NCBI GenBank assembly: GCA_023391425.1
Contig: JAEWAX010000041.1
Coordinates: 124,001-188,000, forward strand
Length of the DNA: 64,000 bases
Source of the DNA: Bacillota bacterium
GTDB lineage: Bacteria > Bacillota > Clostridia > Acetivibrionales > DSM-1351
Reading direction: 5' to 3'
In this document: one piece after another, positions 9,901 to 17,527 of the stretch
Layout of the letters: each line of letters opens with the position of its first letter
Position numbering within the stretch: position 1 is the stretch's first letter
The notes under the pieces: generated by a model
Seen by the model: the letters and a program-made list of their open reading frames with translations, nothing else
Told to the model about the DNA's origin: nothing
Database searches by the model: none
Program-made: the position numbers and the translations under genes

Positions 9901-10153
9901 TTAGTTCAAATTCAAGTTCTACAAAGGTTTCAGTGCCCATCTGTGCAAAATCGCTTCTGAGGCTATCTCTATCACGGCTACTTCCAGAAGGTTCACCAAA
10001 AAGAGCAAAGCTTATGGCATCAAAAATTGTAGTTTTACCTGAACCAGTTGGCCCAGAAATTACAAAAATCTGTTCCTTTAGCTTTGAAAAGTCTATTACT
10101 TGAACACTGGCATATGGCCCAAACGCGCTAATTGTAAGCTTTAACGGCTTCAT
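6977..10153 (-). CDS. sbcC: DNA double-strand break repair ATPase SbcC
   Basis: SMC/Rad50-like ATPase subunit of the SbcCD nuclease, which opens hairpins and processes blocked DNA ends. The Walker A motif GPTGSGKT is at residues 34-41, long coiled coils flank a zinc hook with C520-P-V-C523, and the C-terminus carries LSGGEGFKASLALALGLAD and the Walker B/D-loop FVDEGFGSLD. Length of 1058 residues is normal. GGAAGG precedes the ATG. sbcD lies upstream on the same strand, separated by about 170 bases of low-complexity sequence, an unusually wide gap for this pair. Confidence 0.96.
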   Translation of the reverse strand: MKPLKLTISAFGPYASVQVIDFSKLKEQIFVISGPTGSGKTTIFDAISFALFGEPSGSSRDRDSLRSDFAQMGTETFVELEFELRGKTYKIKRLPQQEQRKLRGEGFTIRNADAELLMPDGSLITKISSVDDKINELLGINKSQFKQIVMLPQGEFRKLLESDSNERELIFRKIFGTEGFAEIQKKLEDESKELYKAVHDIKMQIDTHIKHFDLGNDQGLEEIRAGRDVNIEQFVDGVKTLAEKDKAEIHLLKSQLEVIIASQGALKEEIAKSTEINKKLKDREQIKQEYSEAITRIDDIKQKEISLEYARKALPISEIDEQYKRSKQNIEIKTNEVILAKQRAEKSSLDYEASKELFNAEKEKEPLRKKYEAELSLLNNMLPKVVQYEKSVKALDIAKTKSNEINNTLEKNQKELELAKKNYKEQEENLKKLYNTESECVRLEKEISENKKFLIELDGVKKLISAYVEQNELYEGKKKIFEAFDADFIGFRSKLEQQEDNYIRGQAGILAKTLKTNMPCPVCGALEHPNPAKVLKSIPGEEQLKALKQQYTTLSEQRTEEMKILSGLNGNLESKKLEIKSKLSALNLETLIIYDKADAKFEEADMKNTEDILEQVLVEINKKGGGLKTETLALMSQHKEKLEFVNKKLSFEAQYKETGDKISKLEEAVNSLNLQKLGISEELARLGTATESIEKEVAQDIRSAAKLNAKLEEIKRAIENLEAEYKKAERAVELAKEAFSNSEKEATIKSTSLNQCIEDSSSLEKLLNEKLLSSNFESYTHYLQNKKNQTEILALQEEINTFYQKLKSLKDILARLEEETKELVMQDIEAFNTKYTLLLQEQSKLQDKHNIVFSRNSNNVKTLKQLEDILIKIKILEQKYTTIGELARVARGDNAQRLTFERYVLAAYFDEIIIAANIRLDKMTGSRYLLKRKEDKSKGRAQQGLELEVFDNYTGKARHVRTLSGGEGFKASLALALGLADVVQSYSGGISLDTLFVDEGFGSLDPESLDSAIQCLVDIQKTGRLVGVISHVPELKERIKSILEIFSKKEGSFATFNV

Positions 10154-10192
10154 TTACACACCTTCCCTATCAACTTTCCAAATCTATTTTAC

Positions 10193-10312
10193 TTATTACT
10201 TTAGTTACCTTTTTCTACTTTACCCATCTATTCTTTCTTACTACCTTAGCTACTTATTTCTTTTTCCACTTTACTATCTATTATTGCTCACTACTTTAGC
10301 TGAATATTTTCC
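10193..10312. repeat. Degenerate tandem repeat between sbcD and sbcC
   Basis: About two and a half imperfect copies of a 45-50 bp pyrimidine-rich unit. Each copy contains a block like TTACTACyTTAGCTAC (centred near 10203, 10248 and 10298) followed by CyACTTTAC-CATCTATT. The copies are diverged and contain no open frame or hairpin. It occupies nearly all of the gap between the two nuclease genes. Confidence 0.45.
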
Positions 10313-10324
10313 CTTTCCGTCATC

Positions 10325-11488
10325 CTACCTACTTTCAATATCAACTTCTCCTATTATCCTTGCCATGATTTCAGTCGCCTCATCACCCAGAGGCTCTCCC
10401 TGTATTGCATCATAGAACTCTTTAAATAACTCAAGCTTGGTTTTTGATTTATAACCATCTGTCGCTGAGGTCTTGTTTTCCTCTCTTTGGTTGCCAATCT
10501 CCTTTGTCAGTCCCATAATATTAGGATATACCGACCTAAGCTTTGAAATCGGGTCAATGAGCTCTCCCTTGTCCGTCAGAATTGCATAAACATAGTCCTC
10601 AGTATTAGCATTCTTATATATTTCAGGACTAAGTAATTCATTGATAGGTCCCTTTATAATTCTCATATCTCTTTTTGGAATAAGTTCAATAAGCCTTGTT
10701 TCAGCTTTTCCTGCCTTATCAAGTTCAATAATATTTATACCTTTATTTTGCTTTACCTCAGAAAAAGAGTATTTTAATAGCGAGCCTGAGTATCTGATAT
10801 TTTCAGCACCTGCCTTTTGAGGAGCGTGTAAATGCCCTAGTGCCGTATAATTGAACATATTAAAATAATCTGAGCTTACAAAGTCGGTACCACCTATACT
10901 CAGTGGTCTTTCAGATTCACTGGTACACAGCTCCTGCTCACTAATATGAGTAATATATCCATGTGTAATCATGATATTTCTCTCGTTTGTGTCTAAGGCT
11001 TGTCCTATATTATCAATAATTTTCTTCATTGCATCATCATGAGTTGATATCTGATTATCATCAAATATGTGTCGGACGTTCCTAGGATCGGTGTATGGCA
11101 GCAAATAAAAATTTACCGGTCCGAAGTCGTCCTGTAATACCACACGATGAATATTTCCATCAAAAACACCTACAATATGAAGGCCATTATTAGTTAGAAT
11201 CTTGCTTGCAAATGACAATCTTTCCGCGCTGTCATGGTTCCCCGCAATGGCGAGAATTGGAACCTTAAGCTCCAAAAGCAGCTTGTTAAAAACCTCATCA
11301 ACTAATTCCACTGCCTCTACAGGAGGTATACTTCTATCATAAATGTCCCCTGCAATAATAAGTGCATTTGGCTTCTCTTTCTCAACAATAGAAATAAGCT
11401 GTTCTAAAACATGCTTCTGTTCCTCCAGCATACTAAACTCGTTTACTATTTTGCCAATATGCCAATCTCCGGTATGAATTATTTTCAT
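10325..11488 (-). CDS. sbcD: Exonuclease SbcD, catalytic subunit
   Basis: Calcineurin-like metallophosphoesterase that forms the SbcCD nuclease with SbcC. Metal-binding motifs are in order: GDWHIGK (residues 7-13), AGDIYDR, AGNHDSAERL, and TALGHLHAPQ. The 387-residue length is standard. AAAGGA precedes the ATG by nine bases. It starts 43 bases after the stop of the lipid kinase gene, so the three genes 12482 to 6977 probably form one transcription unit. Confidence 0.95.
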   Translation of the reverse strand: MKIIHTGDWHIGKIVNEFSMLEEQKHVLEQLISIVEKEKPNALIIAGDIYDRSIPPVEAVELVDEVFNKLLLELKVPILAIAGNHDSAERLSFASKILTNNGLHIVGVFDGNIHRVVLQDDFGPVNFYLLPYTDPRNVRHIFDDNQISTHDDAMKKIIDNIGQALDTNERNIMITHGYITHISEQELCTSESERPLSIGGTDFVSSDYFNMFNYTALGHLHAPQKAGAENIRYSGSLLKYSFSEVKQNKGINIIELDKAGKAETRLIELIPKRDMRIIKGPINELLSPEIYKNANTEDYVYAILTDKGELIDPISKLRSVYPNIMGLTKEIGNQREENKTSATDGYKSKTKLELFKEFYDAIQGEPLGDEATEIMARIIGEVDIESR

Positions 11489-11531
11489 TATGGCACATCC
11501 TTTTATAATCTTGTGTATATAAATCCTAAAT

Positions 11532-12482
11532 TCATAATTTAACTAGCTCTTTTTCCAACTCTTTGACTTTATCAGCTTCTAATGCCGCTTTATTACCTGC
11601 TTTGATTGGGAAAATCACCTTTATTGCGTTCTCGAGTATTTCAAAGTTTACAGTTTTCGCTGTCAATATCTCACCGTCTATGTTTAGGCAGAGGTCATCT
11701 TCACTTTCAATGTATATTTTCTTTCCTTTAAAAAAGCTTACCTGCTTCAGTTGAGCGTGTTGCCCTTTCATGTACTTTGGAAACAAACCCAACATTTTAA
11801 TTCGGCTCAAATCGCTTACCATACATATATCAAACAAACCATCATCTAATTTTGCATCTGGTGTAGGAATGATTCCACCGCCATAATATTTGCCATTAGC
11901 TATTGCTGCAAGTATCACCTTACGCTGCATCTTTTTTCCATCGATATCTATCTTTATATTACAAACCTTTTTTATGAAAATTGTATATATTATTGAAATT
12001 ACATATGCCATACTCCCTGTAATTCCTCGTACCTTTTTAAACTTGTCTGCATTATAAACAACGTTAGCATCAAACCCTATCGAGGATATATTTATGAAAT
12101 ACTTATCATTAGCTCGGGCTAAATCAATGCTTTTTTCCTCGCCATTAATAGTGCTTATAAGCATATCCTTTATATCAATGATATCATGTACACTTCTTAT
12201 AAAGTCATTCCCCGACCCTGTAGGTATAACACCCAAAGCTGCCTCTGTTCCTGCAATTCCATTTATTATCTCATTGACAGTACCATCCCCACCAACAGAA
12301 TAGATTCTACACTCGCCCATACTAGAGTATTGCTTCGCAAGCTCAGTTGCATGCCCTGGATACTCTGTAACCCGTATAGTGAACTCCTCAGGTTTATCCT
12401 TAAAGAACTCTTCAATAAATGGTATTAACTCAAGGGATTTCTCTTTTCCTGCCTTTGGATTAATAATAAAGATATGTTTCAT
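11532..12482 (-). CDS. Diacylglycerol/lipid kinase family protein (YegS/DgkB type)
   Basis: Cytoplasmic lipid kinase of 316 residues. The nucleotide-binding GGDGT motif sits at residues 64-68 and is followed by GVIPTGSGNDFIR, both diagnostic for the DAGK catalytic domain; the C-terminal half has the beta-sandwich pattern of the family (NGKYYGGGIIPTPDAKLDDG). It would phosphorylate diacylglycerol or a related lipid, recycling it for phospholipid synthesis. A run of six G four bases before the ATG serves as ribosome site. First gene of the likely kinase-sbcD-sbcC unit. Confidence 0.92.
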   Translation of the reverse strand: MKHIFIINPKAGKEKSLELIPFIEEFFKDKPEEFTIRVTEYPGHATELAKQYSSMGECRIYSVGGDGTVNEIINGIAGTEAALGVIPTGSGNDFIRSVHDIIDIKDMLISTINGEEKSIDLARANDKYFINISSIGFDANVVYNADKFKKVRGITGSMAYVISIIYTIFIKKVCNIKIDIDGKKMQRKVILAAIANGKYYGGGIIPTPDAKLDDGLFDICMVSDLSRIKMLGLFPKYMKGQHAQLKQVSFFKGKKIYIESEDDLCLNIDGEILTAKTVNFEILENAIKVIFPIKAGNKAALEADKVKELEKELVKL

Positions 12483-12591
12483 TTAGCCCCCCATATTATG
12501 ATTCGTAATTTAGACCCTTTATACATATATATACACATATTTGTTGATTGAGGGTATGTTTACACACACCCCATAAATCTCGGACATAGTA

Positions 12592-12650
12592 TAAACAGAG
12601 TTCTTAGACACAGTAGAAGTTCTGTTCCTCTGAATTTTAGATCTCTATAA
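12592..12650 (+). repeat. Dispersed hairpin repeat, copy C
   Basis: Begins AAACAGAGTTCTTAG and ends CTCTGAATTTTAGA, with a short internal hairpin. It matches the start and end of two better preserved copies (minus strand 23037-23088 and plus strand 29190-29238). It lies in the gap upstream of the lipid kinase gene. The rest of that gap (12483-12710) shows only AT-rich sequence that could hold the promoter. Confidence 0.45.
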
Positions 12651-12710
12651 ATGTATTTTATCATATTCATCACACTACTACAAAGTAATCGAGTTTGCTG
12701 TATTATGAAA

Positions 12711-12748
12711 TTAAAAAAGCCGACTCCTGTGTAATACAGAAGTCAGCT
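12711..12748 (-). terminator. Intrinsic terminator of the two-component/lipoprotein operon
   Basis: Read on the minus strand: a 12-bp stem (AGCTGACTTCTG against CAGGAGTCGGCT, with one wobble), a seven-base loop, then TTTTTT. It is 21 bases past the stop of the lipoprotein gene. Confidence 0.85.
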
Positions 12749-12768
12749 ATAGCTCATACTGTCTATTT

Positions 12769-13884
12769 TTATTTGTAATATTGCAAGCTTTCTACTAATT
12801 TTTTACAATCATCTATTGTAAGTGTAGGGTCTTCAATCAGTAAACTATAGTTAAATGTATCTTCACTCCACGAAATACATTTTATATATTCTTCCATAGA
12901 GGTGCCTTTTTTTCCTCTTACTGTGATGTCTTTTTCTCCCTCAAGCCTTAGACCACTATCTGCTTCAGGGCTTTTGCCATCATAAAACACAACAGTAGTA
13001 AGCATTAAGGCCTCTGCGCCATTCTTTTCATAAACTTGATTTATCTCCTTACGCTTTAATTTAGTCATATCCGAAACAGTCACACTCTTTAGTTTATAAA
13101 CACTGTTATCTTTTAGTGTTAAAATAGCCTTACCAGCTATCTTTTTCGCTTGTTCTAAATCAATTGTATTTCCCTTAAGTGAAGCGTCATTATCAAGATC
13201 CTGTATTTTTATATCAGATGGAATATCCTGAACAAACAAGTTGGCGTCAAGCTTTGGTGAAAACTCAATCTTTGTATACTCCATTTCAGTTTTTGTATTA
13301 GCACTTTCTGATGTAGATTTCACTACAAACCAATCATCTTCATCTATCCAATAATTCACATCCCCTAAAAGGGTGTTTTTTTGCTTTGGCTTCGCAAAAA
13401 GATGAAAGGCTTTGAAGCTATTTACAACTTCTTCTCCTTTATATGTAAGATCATGGGTCTTAGATATACTACCGAGTTCCTTCATAACTTGCTGTTTATA
13501 ATTGTTGGAATCTTCCCCTAAACCAAAATCAGCATTCATTTTCATTGCTTTCTTATCTTTTTTCATATATATCAACATTTGATTTCCATCATTAGTTGAA
13601 ATCACTTCACCCGAATTGTCTGAAGAAACTTCGCAACGCCTTTTGACTTTTGCTCCTGAATTATCACTCCACTCTTTTATAGTTAACTTGTCAGTTAGCT
13701 TATTATTCTCACTCGTTCTCATCACTGCTTCACTATAATATGATTGAGGTTTCTCATAAATACTTATAGCCTTATTTATAATGTCTGATGGTATAATTGT
13801 GTCTTTACTGAGAATACTGCATCCTGAAAGTATACCTATAGTAATTAACCCTGTACAAAATACTTTAACTAATTTCATTTTCAT
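12769..13884 (-). CDS. Membrane-anchored lipoprotein, LolA/DUF4367-like
   Basis: A 371-residue secreted lipoprotein: signal peptide MKMKLVKVFCTGLITIGILSGC with the lipobox cysteine at about residue 22. The mature part has a LolA/sigma-regulator-like beta fold (strand-rich, about 40-215) and a C-terminal segment resembling DUF4367 (ISWSEDTFNYSLLIEDPTLTIDDCKKLVESL). Start at 13884 is fixed by GGGAGG nine bases upstream; a longer reading from 13920 would overlap the kinase gene. The ATG lies five bases after the kinase stop, so the lipoprotein is translationally close to a sensor kinase and may report on the cell envelope. Function unknown. Confidence 0.75.
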   Translation of the reverse strand: MKMKLVKVFCTGLITIGILSGCSILSKDTIIPSDIINKAISIYEKPQSYYSEAVMRTSENNKLTDKLTIKEWSDNSGAKVKRRCEVSSDNSGEVISTNDGNQMLIYMKKDKKAMKMNADFGLGEDSNNYKQQVMKELGSISKTHDLTYKGEEVVNSFKAFHLFAKPKQKNTLLGDVNYWIDEDDWFVVKSTSESANTKTEMEYTKIEFSPKLDANLFVQDIPSDIKIQDLDNDASLKGNTIDLEQAKKIAGKAILTLKDNSVYKLKSVTVSDMTKLKRKEINQVYEKNGAEALMLTTVVFYDGKSPEADSGLRLEGEKDITVRGKKGTSMEEYIKCISWSEDTFNYSLLIEDPTLTIDDCKKLVESLQYYK

Positions 13885-13889
13885 AATAA

Positions 13890-15341
13890 TTATCCTCCCT
13901 GTTCCATCGGCAGCCAGCACACAAAAGTATTGCTTTCACTTTCCGAGAATACCTTTACCTCTCCATTGTGTTTTTCTATCACAAGTTGTACAATACTAAG
14001 TCCTAAGCCCACTCCATTCCCACGCTTCTTGTTTCTTGAATCATCGCCTTGATAAAAGGGTTTAAAAACATTGTCAATCTCTTTGTTTTTAATGCTTTGA
14101 CCCTCATTTTTGATTAAAATAATTAAACCTTGATTTTTCTTCCACTGTCTTATTTCATATATTAAACTCTGTTCCAACCAACCGGGAAGCTCTGCATCTA
14201 ATGAGAATCCTCCCATCCAAATATGTCCTTCTAAAGGAGTGTACTTTAATGCATTTGCCATAAGATTGTCAACGACTCTAGTTATTTGCCTCACATCAGC
14301 TTTATACCGTCCTTGAACATTTATATCAATTATTAGCTTTATTTTCTTATTTTCACAGGGCTCATTATAACCCCAAAAAAGCATCTCCCAAAGTTCAGGA
14401 CCTTCGAGCTCGACAAAATTCATTCTATAATCTGTAGTGAGAAGATTGTACATCATAAGATCATCTATCATATTCTTCATATAATCACTCTTGTCTTGAA
14501 TGATTTTTGCCTTATTCTTAATCATCTGTGTATTATTTTCATCTGTAATTGATTCGGCAGAGGCTCTAATTACAGTAAGTGGTGTCTTTAGATCATGAGA
14601 TATTGCAGATATCATATATTCCTTTGACTTCTGCCCCTCTTCTATTGTTTTTCTTTTTTCATCGATATCTTCTTTCATGCAGTTAAAGTTAGCTATTAGC
14701 TCACCAATCTCATCTCTGGCCTTGTAATCAATAATATTTTCTTTTCCCTGCGCAAACTTGTTCATCCCAGCTACCAAAAGTTTAATAGGCCTGTTTAGCT
14801 TCCTGTTTAAAAGCAGCATTACCACTGTATATACTGCCATTACTATCAGTACTAGCAATGCCCCTACAAAAATAGTTCTGTAATTTACTCCTTCAACAAA
14901 ATCATTTCTTGCTATTGCTATTTTATAAAAGCCAACCAATATACTATCTCTAAATACTGGCGTCTTAAACGTATACGCCTTAGTTCCTGTTTGTATTTTG
15001 CACAGATCTGAATACAATTGTTCCTTCATAACAAAATTTACAACTTTACTGCTGCTGGACGAATATAGTTGTTGTCCCACAGCATTATACTATTCAATCT
15101 CTACAAAACCTTCATCTCCCTTCAATACTAAATTGGTATCTTTCAAAGAGTTGCCCATGTACATATCAGGGTTGTTCAGTGTAGTCTCATATGCTTTAAA
15201 TTTACTCATAGCAGATATATAATCAGTGAAATTTGTTTTTGTATTATAATTATTAATAATAACGAAAAACATACTCCCTACGATTATCGGCGTTAGCATA
15301 ACAATGAGATGTGACAATATGAGCCATTTATTAAGCTTCAT
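13890..15341 (-). pseudogene. Sensor histidine kinase interrupted by an in-frame amber codon
   Basis: Two open frames in the same reading frame, 15341-15093 and 15089-13890, are separated only by TAG at 15090-15092; restoring one sense codon (for example CAG) gives a full-length kinase of about 483 residues. Order: TM1 (about 7-28), extracellular sensor, TM2 (about 150-172), HAMP, HisKA with SHDLKTPLT, N-box NLMANALKYT and G2 box GNGVGLGLSI. The usual DxGxG box reads NEGQS. The ATG at 15341 has AGGAG seven bases upstream; the downstream part could restart at GTG 15080, which has no good ribosome site and would lose TM1. Neighbouring genes are intact. A true mutation, strain polymorphism or sequencing error cannot be told apart here. 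Confidence 0.85.
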
Positions 15342-15420
15342 TGTGTTTCTCCTATCTAGTACAATATTATTATACAAAGCATTTTGAGTTCGCTTATTAA
15401 ACTTAATAATTTCTTTATAA

Positions 15421-16125
15421 TTAATAAATATCTGCTATGAATTTATATCCTGTACCCCATACAGTCTGAATGAAATTTGGATTCTTGCTGTTGTCCGCCA
15501 GTTTTTCTCTAACACCCTTAACGTGAACAGTTACAGTATTATTTCCATCCATATCAACACTTTGCCATATATGCTGATACAGTTCTGCTTTTGAAAATAT
15601 CTTGTTGGGGTTTTTTGCCATAAGATAAAGTACTTCGAATTCTTTTGATGTAAGCTGAATTTCTTTATCATTTAATAATACTTTCTTTTCTTCCGGTACT
15701 ATTGCTAATCCGTTTTTAAACTCGAGCTTTGCATCTGAAGCCGTAGAACCATCCTTCCTTCTATACCTTCTCAAATGTGCTTGCACTCTTGCAGATACCT
15801 CAACAAGACTGAAAGGTTTTGTTATGTAATCATCAGCACCAAGTTTAAGTCCTTTAACCTTGTCAAGGTCTTCCTGCTTAGCGCTTATTATAATGACTGG
15901 AACATCTTCATTAATCCATCGTATATATTTACAAAGGGTAAACCCATCAAGCTCAGGCATCATTATATCCAATATAACCAGTCCAAACTGGGAACACTTA
16001 AAATCCTCTAAACCTTCCTTGCCAGTTGAAGCCCAGTTAACTTGATATCCGCCTTTTTCAAGGTGTTCCTTTAAAATATTCGCAATTGCTTCATCATCCT
16101 CAACTATTAGTATCTTCTCTTTCAT
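15421..16125 (-). CDS. OmpR/PhoB-family response regulator
   Basis: Receiver domain (1-120) with the acidic pocket E9/D10/D11, phospho-acceptor Asp53 in LDIMMPELDG and Lys103 in ITKPFS; C-terminal winged helix (about 135-232) with the Trans_reg_C pattern LTSKEFEVLYLMAKNPNKIFSK and VHVKGVREKL. AGGAGG is seven bases before the ATG. It is the first gene of the operon with the (interrupted) kinase and the lipoprotein. If the kinase is dead, this regulator loses its cognate input or depends on cross-talk. Confidence 0.95.
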   Translation of the reverse strand: MKEKILIVEDDEAIANILKEHLEKGGYQVNWASTGKEGLEDFKCSQFGLVILDIMMPELDGFTLCKYIRWINEDVPVIIISAKQEDLDKVKGLKLGADDYITKPFSLVEVSARVQAHLRRYRRKDGSTASDAKLEFKNGLAIVPEEKKVLLNDKEIQLTSKEFEVLYLMAKNPNKIFSKAELYQHIWQSVDMDGNNTVTVHVKGVREKLADNSKNPNFIQTVWGTGYKFIADIY

Positions 16126-16135
16126 ACCGGCTCCT

Positions 16136-16439
16136 CCTTGGGGATATTATCTATATTATATAATAAGTTCATGTTTATCCTGCATTTCTTAATAAACTCT
16201 TTATCAAATATTAGTCTTTTAAGAGGAATTATAACAGTTAGCTGAAGTTAAGATTCTTGTGTAAAATGAATAAGGATGGAATTTTCACAAGTTGCACAGA
16301 AAGAGAGTATTTGCAAATATTCTTATCACTGTTGGTGTAGCATAAGAGAATGTTGTAAAACTAATATCAGATACAATAGATTTCAAGCATTTTACTAAAA
16401 TAGTACTTCCATACAAGAATTATATCAATGGATTGTTCT
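16136..16439. other. Intergenic region upstream of the response regulator
   Basis: About 300 bases of AT-rich sequence between the response-regulator start and the AraC terminator. No open frame with a ribosome site and no RNA fold that I recognise. It must carry the promoter of the two-component operon. Confidence 0.4.
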
Positions 16440-16499
16440 AAAAAAACTTAGCTTGTGCCAAGCAGGCGTAGCCAAAAGCCTAGTTACGCCTATACTTGG
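16440..16499 (-). terminator. Terminator of the AraC-family gene
   Basis: CCAAG-C-AGGCGTA at 16458-16470 pairs with TACGCCT-ATA-CTTGG at 16485-16499. Read on the minus strand, the hairpin is followed after about ten bases by TTTTTTT (complement of 16440-16447). It lies about 30 bases past the end of the AraC gene. The gap between stem and T run is longer than ideal. Confidence 0.55.
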
Positions 16500-16527
16500 A
16501 AAGTGTAAAGTAAATATACACTTTCAC

Positions 16528-17358
16528 TTATTTATTTTGGCTATGCAGCATTCTAAATTCAGATGGTGTTACTCCCTCTTGTTTCTTAAAAATAGAGCAA
16601 AAATAACTTGTATCATTATACCCTGTAGCCTCTGCTATATTATTTATAGGGGTGTCTACCTCCTGGATTAACAGCTCTTTCGCCTTTTGCATCCTCAAAA
16701 GTGTCATATATACAAACGGCCGCATCTTAAATGTTTTATTAAATAATCGGCAGAGATATTGAGGAGATGCATTTATAGTCTGCGCCATATCCTGTATTGT
16801 AGGATTCCTAGAAAAATTTTCATTTATAAAAGAGATTACTGGTTCAAGCTGCTTCATTTTAGAAACCCCTGAAGCCTCCTCTTCCTTCATCTTCTGACGT
16901 CTAATTTCAATAAGCAAGTCATACAGTTTGGCCGAACATTTATATCCCATTAATAAGCTTTTTGATTGCGCTGCCAAAAAAATATCGTTAATTATGTTAT
17001 CAAGTAGCACTATTTCATTAAAGCTTATCACTTCATAGTTCTTAAATCCCAAGGAATCCAACAGAAAAGCTACCCCCTCTCCGTCAAAAGTGACCCAGTG
17101 TGTTTCCCAGGGTTCTTCTATAGCATAGTATTCATGCGGAATTCCAGGATAAAGCAGGAAACCACTGTTTTTGCGAATTATAAACTCTTTATCATCTATT
17201 AATAGCTTTCCTGTACCTCTTATGCAGTGAATCCACTGATAATCAGTATACCCGTTCATTCTTTCTATATTATCTTGATTTTCCAGACCACCTACCCCTT
17301 TAACGTAATAAGGCAGTTTATTCTCTTCTGTTATTAGAGTAAATAAGTAGTTATTCAT
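16528..17358 (-). CDS. AraC-family transcriptional regulator
   Basis: N-terminal cupin-like sensor (about 1-150, with GTGKLLIDDKEFIIRKNSGFLLYPG) and C-terminal double helix-turn-helix (about 175-270; PQYLCRLFNKTFKMRPFVYMTLLRMQKAKELL, then YFCSIFKKQEGVTPSEFR). Such proteins usually activate carbohydrate genes. AGGGGA is five bases before the ATG. It is divergent from the 610-residue gene at 17528, with 169 bases between, so that gene is its most likely target; the ligand cannot be read from sequence. Confidence 0.9.
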   Translation of the reverse strand: MNNYLFTLITEENKLPYYVKGVGGLENQDNIERMNGYTDYQWIHCIRGTGKLLIDDKEFIIRKNSGFLLYPGIPHEYYAIEEPWETHWVTFDGEGVAFLLDSLGFKNYEVISFNEIVLLDNIINDIFLAAQSKSLLMGYKCSAKLYDLLIEIRRQKMKEEEASGVSKMKQLEPVISFINENFSRNPTIQDMAQTINASPQYLCRLFNKTFKMRPFVYMTLLRMQKAKELLIQEVDTPINNIAEATGYNDTSYFCSIFKKQEGVTPSEFRMLHSQNK

Positions 17359-17527
17359 GCTAGTCCCCTTAGATTACTTTAGTTTCATATATTCATATAA
17401 GAATAATATACTATTATGGAAACATACACAATAGTATTTTATAATGTAAATATAATTATATGACGGCAAGAAATCAAAAATTGTTATTGCTTATAATTGC
17501 AAAAAAATACTCACAAAGGGGGAAATT

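Noticed and set aside
14050..14110. Kinase inactive because the DxGxG box reads NEGQS
   Set aside because: Such degenerate boxes occur in working kinases of the VanS-like type; the amber codon is the stronger evidence of damage.
16499..16525. GAAAGTGTA/TACACTTTC hairpin just after the AraC stop as terminator
   Set aside because: Stem is perfect, but no T run follows on the minus strand; the larger hairpin at 16458-16499 with TTTTTTT is the better terminator.
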